Origin: Chlamydoabsidia padenii
Taxonomy: Eukaryota > Mucoromycota > Mucoromycetes > Mucorales > Cunninghamellaceae
Direction: 5' to 3'
Assembly: GCA_025330725.1 (NCBI GenBank)
Contig: JAIWND010000002.1
Location: 62,001-126,000, forward strand
Length of the DNA stretch: 64,000 bases
Position 1 is the stretch's first letter, and each line of letters begins with the position of its first letter. The notes beneath the pieces were generated by a model, which did not search any database, had not been told where the DNA came from, and worked only from the letters and a program-made list of their open reading frames with translations. The position numbers and the translations under genes are program-made. Shown piece after piece: positions 55,637 through 64,000 of this stretch.

Positions 55637-56627
55637 TTAACAAGCACAACCATTTATATCCTTTGTATTGTCATTGTCGATACGGATGGGGTCATTAAAG
55701 TTACTAGAGAAAAAAAAGAAGAGAACTAGTTAATCTACCTTCATACATACATCATTCATCCATTACCTATATAATTCCACATCTGTTTCTTGTTGAAGAG
55801 CATTTTTAGCAATGGTTTGGAAGGCTTGTTCGACATTAATGGCTTCTTTTGCTGAGGTTTCAAAATAAGGGATGTTTCCTTTGGCTTGACAAAAGGACAT
55901 GGCTCGTTTTTGAGATACCTGTATATATAAATAGAGATGAGTATCATACCCTTTTCATTATATCTTTTTCTTTCTTTCTTACCATTCGTTTCGATTCGTC
56001 CACATCTACTTTGTTTCCAAGTACAACAAAGGGAAAGTTATCGGGATCGCGGGGAGAAGCTTGCACCAAGAATTCATCGTGCCATTGACCTAGATACCAA
56101 ATAATCAGTCAAGTATTCCTGAAAAAGAGTGCCTTATTTTCCTTACCAAGAGATTCATAACTTTTGTTATTGTTCACATCATAAACCAAAACACAACAAT
56201 CGGCCCCCCGGTAAAAGGCAACACCTAATGATTGGAATCGTTCTTGTCCTGCTGTATCCCAGATCTAATAAAAGAGGTCAAGTTATCAATGGACTTTTTG
56301 GTTGTATCGTTCTTTATTACCTGCATGGTCACCAGTTTATCATCCACCATCACTTCCTTGGTCAAGAAATCAGCACCGATAGTAGCTTTATATTGACTGC
56401 TGAATTTTCGATTGACATATTGATTCATCAATGACGTTTTACCAACACTATCAATAACAGTAATTGACTTGTGTAAGTTATCGTTCTTGTCGTTTTCTTT
56501 CTTTTTGGTCTTACCCACTATCACCAAGAATAATAACCTATAAGATGATAACAAAAAAGTTAGTCAGCACAAATCCATATTTTCATCTTGACATTTACCT
56601 TGAGTAACACTTTCTTTCTTGATGACA
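55637..56627 (-). CDS. YPT7: Rab7/Ypt7 small GTPase
   Basis: Controls late endosome/vacuole fusion with HOPS. Seven exons: 56598-56627, 56515-56537 (23 nt), 56321-56447, 56147-56264, 55983-56089, 55767-55918, 55637-55703 (207 residues, the usual Rab7 length). The P-loop GDSGVGKTS is assembled from exons 2 and 3. Switch I is [13 protein letters not shown], switch [22 protein letters not shown], guanine-binding NKVDVD and ETSAKEA. The effector-region DFLTKEV and the [16 protein letters not shown] stretch identify Rab7. C-terminal GCAC gives the double-geranylgeranyl signal. The 56640-56830 upstream DNA has two long A runs. Confidence 0.97.
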
Positions 56628-56686
56628 TGATTTTTTAGCTGATGAAGAAAAAGAAGAAGAACCCTGGGATTTTTCTTTCTCTCCAA

Positions 56687-56719
<33 letters not shown>

Positions 56720-56770
56720 CCCAATTGTCGGCAATTGAAATTCAGGTGGCAAGATTGGAAAAGGCCGCTT

Positions 56771-56833
<63 letters not shown>

Positions 56834-57685
56834 GAGTTGAAAAAAAGAAAAAGAAAAAAAAAACCTACTTGTCAAAACATCATGGAAGGTGCATACATAC
56901 AAAAATAGTTATATGATTTTTTCCATAGCTCTTTGATACTGTCATTTGATAAAAGAGAGAGAGAGAAGCACTGTTTGCCTTTTCGAGCCACACCTATGCA
57001 TTTCAACATCCGATCGGGGGATAAGGGGGGGGTATGACAAACCAACGCAAGTCGTTTATAAGATTACAAAATGCCGGTTGTTGTTGTTGTTGCATATAAA
57101 TAGTTGTGTGCTTTGTATATTAAAGAAAAGCGGACCTGCCGTACGACATGACCCATGACACACGTGTTGGCCGGTAAACTCCAATGATGAATATAATGCG
57201 GAGATTCAAAAAAAGAGAAGGATAAAAGTTCGTCAATAAGCTTGCCGCATGACAAGGTTGATGGTTCATTTGTGATCTTCCATTCTGCAAAGCATCCGAT
57301 ATAATTTTTATTTATACGTGAACTTTAAATGTTTAGAATAAAGAAATTCCATCTCTGTGCTCTCTGTGTTTTTCCCCAAACATGATGCTGTTTTGGTTGA
57401 AACCTTAAAAGAAGGGATTATCATCTATACTAGGCAATCATGAAGGGGAGGAAGCATATATAAAAACTTTTTAGAATAGTCTGTGTAGAATTTATATATA
57501 CTTTACGGCCCAAGGAGGTGAAAAGGTGGATGATCAGGTAAAAACCAGATGAAGCAAGCTCGGAGTTGAAAGTCATTTTCATAAATTATTATAAAAGTGC
57601 GGGCCCCAATTTCCCTTTTTTTCTTCTTCTTCCTTTCTCTTCTTTTCTTGTCCCTTTTTTAATTATTTCTTCTTCTATATAAAGA
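56628..57685. other. Divergent intergenic region with two long poly-A tracts
   Basis: A runs of 31 (56688-56718) and 51 (56778-56828), the second directly preceded by nine T (56769-56777). A (GTT)n repeat is at about 57080. Upstream of the zinc-finger gene a CT-rich leader starts near 57615. No copy of the recurring motif found. Confidence 0.6.
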
Positions 57686-58555
57686 ATGAAAAACGAACCC
57701 AGTCTTGCTTTGCTCATGAATCCTGTCTCTGTTGATTCCAACTCTTGTAATGACCAACCACTACAATCCTGTCAAGATCTTCTTGTTCCAGACTCGACCA
57801 CACCCAAATCTCACCAACGTCCTTACCAATGCGAATTCTGTCACAAATCCTTCTACCGCCTTGAACATAAAGTACGCCATGTGAGGACTCACACCGGTGA
57901 AAAACCACACGCCTGCCAGTATCCACAGTGCGAAAAACGGTTTGCCAGGTCAGATGAACTCAGCCGCCATGTAAAAGTCCATACGTCTCCACCCACCATC
58001 TTGTTACAACGAAGGCGAAAAATACGACGATTCAACCTATCCGGAAAACCACGCACAGTCGATGAAGAAGAAGCCTATGCCAAACAACAACAACATTGCT
58101 CTATTCTTCGTTTCGTCCAACCTACCATTCAGCAAAAGCCGACTAGATCAACTCTGTCCAGGTCAAGCCCTTATCGTCAATCCACCATAGCAAAGTTACA
58201 TCATTGTCCGGAATCTGATTGTTATAAATCTTTTTGGCGCCAAGGTCAATTGATACGGCATGTGGAAAAACAACACGGGGCGGGTCAACAAGTAATGGAT
58301 TCACTACCAGCCTTGTCGGCTTGTAATAGTCCTTCATCAGCTTCTGATCGAAGTTTCAGTGCTTCTCCTCCACCAAACACAACTACTACTATTACTACTT
58401 GTTTACCAACCACTATACAGCAAGAACAAGTCAATTGGATCAATTCCCCTGTTTTTTTACATAGTCAGTCTCCATCCCAACACTCTAGTTATTCATCATA
58501 TACCCCACATTCCAAATTACCCTCTATTCATCATCTCTTAAACCCGTTAGTATAG
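57686..58555 (+). CDS. CreA/Mig1-like C2H2 zinc-finger protein
   Basis: Single exon, 289 residues. Two tandem C2H2 fingers at 47-69 and 75-99 ([40 protein letters not shown]) with the CreA/Mig1 recognition-helix style RLEH / RSDELSRH, so binding to GC-rich glucose-repression sites is expected. A third, atypical finger (171-197, [20 protein letters not shown]) lies 70 residues downstream. The C-terminus is Ser/Pro/Gln-rich and ends [13 protein letters not shown], resembling the short C-terminal repression helix of Mig1 (inference). A TATATAAAG element is only a few bases before the ATG. Confidence 0.85.
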   Translation: MKNEPSLALLMNPVSVDSNSCNDQPLQSCQDLLVPDSTTPKSHQRPYQCEFCHKSFYRLEHKVRHVRTHTGEKPHACQYPQCEKRFARSDELSRHVKVHTSPPTILLQRRRKIRRFNLSGKPRTVDEEEAYAKQQQHCSILRFVQPTIQQKPTRSTLSRSSPYRQSTIAKLHHCPESDCYKSFWRQGQLIRHVEKQHGAGQQVMDSLPALSACNSPSSASDRSFSASPPPNTTTTITTCLPTTIQQEQVNWINSPVFLHSQSPSQHSSYSSYTPHSKLPSIHHLLNPLV

Positions 58556-59170
58556 TTATATAAATTAATCAAATAATAAAAATATACCTTGTTTATACTT
58601 GATAATATGGTTTGTGTATGAAAAAAGGGGGGGGGCATCATTAAAAAAAGAAGGATTTATGGTTGTTGTTGTTGTTGTTGTTTTTACATGGTGGGAAAAA
58701 TAGGGATACATACATGTCTATTTGTTATACATATATAATATATACCAATTACAAGTGTTAATTTCTCACTTGATATCTACTGAGCCATATGATATTATAT
58801 GATTCTTGTTCAAAGGATTTTCTATATAAAAACACCCGTTTAAATACCCGAAAAAGGACATGCCGTATGAGGACGATATATCACAGAGAATAAGCTTTAT
58901 ACATAATGTCAGTGTGTGTGTGTGTGCTCATGTAGGACAAAGTAAAGATAACAATGGGGGAATCTAATAATAAGGAAACACCCATTTCAATGTAACCCAG
59001 CATGAGAAAAAAAAAGTTGCATTGAAGTTATTTGATCGGCGATTTAAATATACCACTGCCCCTAATCCCTTCAATGATATCAAAAAAGCATCTGATATAC
59101 GAGACAATAATAAAAAAGATTTTGTTTTATTGAAAAACCCCAAATAAACCAAGACTATATGAGAAAGAGA
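58556..59170. other. Convergent 3'-3' intergenic region
   Basis: Contains (GTT)n near 58660-58680, (TG)n at 58911-58924, and a weak motif variant GTTTAAATACCCG at 58838-58850. Confidence 0.5.
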
Positions 59171-60224
59171 TCAACCCAAGAGTGGAGCATTTTCACCTCC
59201 TGAGGATCGTCCTAGTGCCTTTAGCAGATAAGGCTTCGCCGGCCAAAGAGTAGTAATGATCGCGGCACCCAAAGCACCCCAATGAGTGACAGCAAAAGGT
59301 TGTTGGACAAAGATGGACCATAAACCAAAGGCGATGACCCATGCCGATGTCACGTCTCCCTTTTGACCCTTGTATTCCACATAACCAATAGCCGTTGCTG
59401 TCAAAAACACCAGGCCGATATAAACCAAGACAATGTGAAGTACGTCAGGAGGAAGAATAGTTTTGTCGTCAGATCGGTCCACACCTGTGAAAGCAACAAA
59501 TGCTGTCACCACAGCGATAAAGACGGACCATCCGTGCCAGAGTGAGAAGGGGGCATGTAAGAAGAGTCGATCCCACCAGTTGTTTGCAGGGAATTCAGAT
59601 TCCAACTTGTCTATGTATATATATATATATATATAAATAAAGTGATTAGGTAAAATGCCGGAAGAGAAAATGTCAACACTTACAGAATACAAAAGAGACA
59701 GAGAAGACTTGTAAGATAGAGATTAAAAAGGCCAAGATTTTGTGATCACCTTCCTATATATAATGGTTAAGATAGGGACAGGTATTCCTTTTTTGTTTTT
59801 ATTCTTACCAACAGACTAAACCAAAGAGTATTGAGAATAGCTGAAATGACAAAATGCCAGCCTACACCATGAAGTGCCGATTCATGAGCTTGATCAAACC
59901 ATTGGTAAATGATAAAACCACCAAGAAGAAAGTAAATAACAGTCCAGACCGTGAACACCCAAGGCGCTATAGTGACAAAAAAAGAAAAGATTAGTCAAAA
60001 CCTACATAGAGTATTTCAGTATTTACCTGGATCAAAGTACCTATTAGAAGAAAGAAAAAGCATCAGTATTCAGCAAGCAAAGACTTTATCCTAACCTACG
60101 TTTCAAAAGTATCAAAGATATCAGCCAAGGTATTTTTCCCAGAGAAGGACAAGACAGTCGCAGTGATCAAAAAAGCATACACAAGTATATTGATCAACTT
60201 TTGCAAAGTATGTTCGCGCGCCAT
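59171..60224 (-). CDS. TspO/MBR-like Trp-rich multi-pass membrane protein
   Basis: Five phase-consistent exons: 60100-60224, 60027-60040 (14-nt microexon), 59809-59966, 59684-59753, 59171-59610 (268 residues). About seven hydrophobic segments; tryptophan-rich motifs are APWVFTVWTVIYFLLGGFII, QWF, WWDRLFLHAPFSLWHGWSVF and VTHWGALGAAI. The YFDPAPWVFTVWTVIY block and the LHAPFSLWHGW block recall TspO/MBR-type tryptophan-rich sensory proteins, but length and helix number differ, so only a distant relation is claimed. The C-terminus ENAPLLG resembles a dileucine sorting signal. Exon phase across the 14-nt exon (T-Y-F-D-P) is exact. Ligand unknown. Confidence 0.65.
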
Positions 60225-60937
60225 GATGGATTAGAAGAAAAAAGAGGAAAGAAAAAAGTGAAAGAATAGGAAAAGAAAAAAAAAATGAGCGGGGTTTATA
60301 TCCTCTCCTCCTCTTGAAGGATCGGTCGCCTCTTGACGTTTATTTACATGTTTCATCTTTCTCTTCTCTATATCATCTCAAACGATTGCACAACATCTTT
60401 ATTATGGTATCAAATCGAACGACGTTCCGTTCGTAATGGTGTGTGTGTAACGAGTCGATGGCGGGATTTGAAAATGCCGTATTTTTCATTATGATACTTT
60501 CGTAATGTTAGTAGAATCGTGCCAGATGATGTATACAAATAAGCTTCATCTGTGCTTTTCAAAGTGCCAACTATGTTTTCTCAACATCGTGTTACTTTAT
60601 CATCCACTCTTGCATAAAGTACCACTCTGCCAACAACATCATTCGCTAGTTCATTGCCCTGACATTATTGTTAGCATAATGCATCGTAATGATAACCATC
60701 ACTATAGTAACCAATCTTTTTTTTTTGTGAATACAAGGACCCCTTCCCCTGATTCCATAATTGGAATCTTCCCCGCATCCAAGCAAAGACAAGACAAACA
60801 ATTAAAGTGGTTCCATTTCTTTTTTTATTCATTTTTATTTTAATCTAATGATAAATATCAACTACTACAAACTAACTAAAAAAAATAAAAAAGCCAAAGG
60901 AGAAAGGATATTATGTTGTTGCATGAATGTGTTTCAT
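60225..60937. promoter_or_regulatory. Upstream region of the TspO-like gene
   Basis: Two motif copies: GCGGGGTTTATA at 60289-60300 (65 bp before the start codon) and GCGGGATTTGAAA at 60461-60473. The 3' end of the ATP synthase gene is at the right edge. Confidence 0.6.
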
Positions 60938-62881
60938 TTAAGCAATGAAAGACTTGGTGTGGGTGTCGCAAATGTCACGGAGCTTGCCTTCCAAATCCTT
61001 GGAGAGCACACCTTGAGAGCGGATTTCTTCGAGGACGTCCTTGTGTTCAGCAGAGATGTAAGAGATAAAGTCCTTTTCCCAGTCGACGACCTTTTGGACA
61101 GGAATCTTGTCGAGGAAACCGTTGACACCAGCAAAGACAATAGGGACTTGGACTTGGATGGACAAGGGAGAGTATTGAGGTTGCTTCAACAATTCAGTCA
61201 AACGGGCACCACGGTTCAACAAGAATTGAGTGGAGGCATCCAAATCGGAACCGAATTGAGCAAAGGCAGCGACTTCACGGTATTGGGCCAAGAAGAGCTT
61301 AAGAGAACCAGCGACTTGCTTCATGGCCTTGGTTTGAGCAGCAGATCCGACACGAGACACAGAGAGACCGACGTTGATGGAAGGACGGATACCCTTGAAG
61401 AAGAGTTCGGCTTCCAAGAAGATTTGACCATCAGTGATAGAGATAACGTTGGTGGGAATATAAGCAGACACATCACTACAAGTAGATTAGGAAGGAAAAA
61501 AAAAAAGAGAGAGGGTCAGTTCATTGTCATTGTTATCGATTTAGTTGATGATAATAACTTACCCGCCTTGAGTTTCAATGATGGGCAAAGCAGTCATGGA
61601 ACCATAACCAAAGTCCTTGTTCATCTTGGCAGCACGTTCCAACAAACGAGAGTGGAGGTAGAACACATCACCAGGGTAAGCTTCACGACCAGGAGGACGA
61701 CGGAGCAAGAGAGACATTTGACGGTAAGCAACAGCTTGCTTGGACAAATCGTCATAGATGATCAAAGAGTGACGGCCATTGTCACGGAACCATTCACCAA
61801 AGGCAGCACCAGAGAAAGGAGCAAGGTATTGGAGAGGAGCAGCTTCAGAAGCAGTAGCAGCAACGACGATGGTGTACTTCATGGCATCGTTTTCTTCCAA
61901 AGTACGGACCAATTGAGCGACAGTGGAACGCTTTTGACCAACAGCAACGTAGATACAGTACAACTTCTTGGCTTCATCAGATCCATTGTTCCAGTTCTTT
62001 TGGTTAAGAATAGTGTCGAGAGCCACAGCGGTCTTACCAGTTTGACGATCACCAATAATCAATTCACGTTGACCACGACCAATGGGCACCATGGAATCGA
62101 CAGACTTGATACCAGTTTGCATAGGTTCGTTGACAGAGTGACGGGGCAAGATACCGGGGGCCTTGACTTGGACACGAGAGCGACCGGTGGTTTCCAAGGG
62201 ACCTTTACCATCAATGGGGTTACCGAGAGCATCGACCACACGACCCAAGATACCAGGACCGACAGGGACATCGACAATGGCACCAGTACGCTTGACAGTA
62301 TCACCTTCCTTGATCAAACGATCGTTACCGAACACCACAATACCGACGTTATCAGCTTCCAAGTTAAGAGCCATACCCTATAAATACACACCCAAAAAGA
62401 AAAAGAGTTGATTATTCATTGCCTCATTACATACAAACACCTCCCCTTCTTTCTTGCTTGCTTACCTTGAGACCGCTGGAGAATTCAACCATTTCTTCGG
62501 CTTGGACGTTCTTCAAACCATAGACACGAGCAATACCATCACCAATGGACAAGACACGACCGGTTTCTTGAAGGTTGGCTTCAGAGGAAGAACCCAAGAT
62601 ACGTTCTTCAAGGATGGAAGAGACTTCGGAGGTGGAAGGCTTGGCAGTAGCGTAGGTACGTAAAGCAGAAGCAGCACCAATGTTCATGCGGACCTATTAA
62701 AAAAGGGTGGTAGTCGTTAGTATATATAAACTTTTCTAGTGCTTGTTCCTTTTTTTTTCATAATGACAATATAAAAGTGCCATGGTGTTGTTGTTCATGT
62801 TGAATAGTCACTTACAGCAGGAGAAGCCTTAGCAAAGGCAGCCAAAGCAGGGCGAGCAATACGAGTAGCGTTTCTCAACAT
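60938..62881 (-). CDS. ATP1: Mitochondrial F1-ATP synthase alpha subunit
   Basis: Catalytic-core subunit of complex V. Four exons: 62816-62881, 62466-62693, 61563-62377, 60938-61475 (548 residues, usual length). [20 protein letters not shown] is a clear mitochondrial presequence. The Walker A P-loop is [15 protein letters not shown]; the alpha-subunit signature [20 protein letters not shown] and the [20 protein letters not shown] block are intact, as is [20 protein letters not shown] C-terminal sequence. Codon use is strongly biased to C-ending codons, like eL28. The plus strand opposite is open for 511 codons purely because of this bias. Motif copies occur 155 and 357 bp upstream. Confidence 0.97.
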
Positions 62882-64000
62882 GACCGATATATAATTATAG
62901 AAGAGTAGAAAAAGAAGGGAAGAAAAGACCAGCCTGGAAAAAATCACAACAAAAACTCTTTTTCAGTGACTGCCCATGAAAATAATTTGGCCTCTCTTCT
63001 TCCTTGGCCCCCTGTCCATTTTTTTCTACATGCGATTCAAATACCGCTCTTCCGCCAAGGCATCTATTCCCTAACTTGATGAATCATTAAAGTAAGCACG
63101 GCAAAAAGAGATGCATGCAGAACTTATTCTTTACTTTAATATATTGATCAGTGTTTGATCCATTACCGAAACATTTGTAACAAAGCATCAAACTATGGGC
63201 TGCCATCTGATTGGCTGAAATTGATAAAATGTAACTATTTCAAACCCCGTATGGTACTTTACCCCTTTTTTTCATCAACCCTTTTCTTCTGCCTATTGTG
63301 TAGAACAAGGGATATCATTCATTTTGCAGGTGCCATATGACTTTACATTTGTGGGAAGATATTTGGGAATCATCACCCTGAACAGTCAGGTAAGCACTGG
63401 GGATCATTGTTTCGATTGAAAAAAAAAAAATGTCTGCTTATGATCAAATCGTAGGCATATCCTTCTGATGCCTACCCCTATTGTTCCTCCTGCCAACATC
63501 ATTCAAACTGATATCTGGTTTTTTTGTTATTTTAGCTAATATCAAGACCTCTCAAACGGATTATTTCCTTGACTTGAACAGTCATTGACACTTTGGCTTT
63601 GGCATCAACAATTATTGACTGTATCTTTTGGGGCTCATTGGGTGATGCAGATCATAGATTTTTTGTATTAGATGACCTGAAATGTATTTAATAAAGCTAC
63701 CTATTATTTTACTGTCTTTTATCTTGTTTGATAGGAATGATCCTTCTTTGTGATTTAATATGACTATGTATGCTCGCATTGATAGTAAACGAATATTCAA
63801 ATTCCGCCACCTAATTTCAGTATCTGTCAAGTAAGACAAATTTTCATGATCAATCAAAGCACATTATGTTGCCTATAAACAAATGTACTACTTGAATAAA
63901 TATAGTTATAAGAGTTACTGATCAAGTGCTTCCTCTTGTCAATTTATTGGTTTCCATGTAGCGCGAACGGCCAACACAGCGGGGTTTGAAATTATGGCCC
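62882..64000. promoter_or_regulatory. Upstream region of ATP1 with four motif copies
   Basis: TTCAAATACCGC at 63036-63047, TTTCAAACCCCG at 63238-63249, TTCAAATTCCGCC at 63796-63808 and GCGGGGTTTGAAA at 63979-63991. No gene is supported; a gene may start beyond the window. Confidence 0.6.

Noticed and set aside
60848..62383. 511-codon open frame on the plus strand
   Set aside because: It lies exactly antisense to ATP1; the C-biased codons of ATP1 remove stops on the opposite strand. Its content is not protein-like.

Overview
The window is nuclear DNA from a filamentous fungus, most probably Mucoromycota (Mucorales-like, perhaps Absidia or a relative; the genus is a guess). The AT-rich sequence carries short GT-AG introns of roughly 50-100 nt, often with homopolymer tracts, and about 25 protein genes on both strands. 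Several gene types fit an early-diverging fungus: a DOT1 histone methyltransferase, a SWI3/SMARCC subunit, an SREBP-like bHLH factor and a PC-esterase. I reconstructed most genes exon by exon by requiring splice sites and codon phase to agree. No rRNA, tRNA, CRISPR array or virus was seen.

Layout. 0.8-7.6 kb: O-fucosyltransferase-like protein, Sec2/Rabin8-like Rab exchange factor, fungal transcription factor without a visible zinc cluster. 8.4-11.2 kb: Rad21/Rec8 cohesin kleisin in 13 exons. 11.2-22 kb: a gene-poor region with broken gene copies, a 55-57 bp minisatellite, a long T tract, hairpin-containing duplications and two small membrane-protein genes. 22.3-30.6 kb: TMEM184-like transporter, PC-esterase, ribosomal protein eL28, REI1 60S maturation factor, HAX1-like protein. 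30.9-39 kb: Vps3/TGFBRAP1-like CORVET subunit, chorismate mutase, glyoxylate/hydroxypyruvate reductase. 39.2-44.5 kb: SREBP-like factor, single-pass membrane protein, TMEM223-like mitochondrial protein. 45.2-55 kb: SWI3, TRM7, DOT1, a small tetraspan-like protein, vacuolar alkaline phosphatase. 55.6-62.9 kb: Rab7/Ypt7, a CreA/Mig1-like zinc-finger protein, a TspO-like membrane protein, mitochondrial ATP synthase alpha.

Themes. Endolysosomal traffic is well represented (Vps3-like, Rab7, a Sec2-like GEF, vacuolar phosphatase). Chromatin is too (cohesin, SWI3, DOT1). These genes are not an operon or an obvious cluster; neighbours are mostly housekeeping.

The most interesting signal lies outside the genes. 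A 12-13 bp word, consensus GCGGGATTTGAAA, recurs in intergenic DNA through the whole window: 11 exact GGGATTTGAA cores plus over a dozen near matches. Most lie upstream of start codons and several are paired or tripled. It looks like a genome-wide cis-element and resembles an animal CDE/CHR cell-cycle element. Other points are an SREBP-like factor whose second membrane segment appears only after splicing, duplicated 25-nt microexons, and three GC-AG introns.
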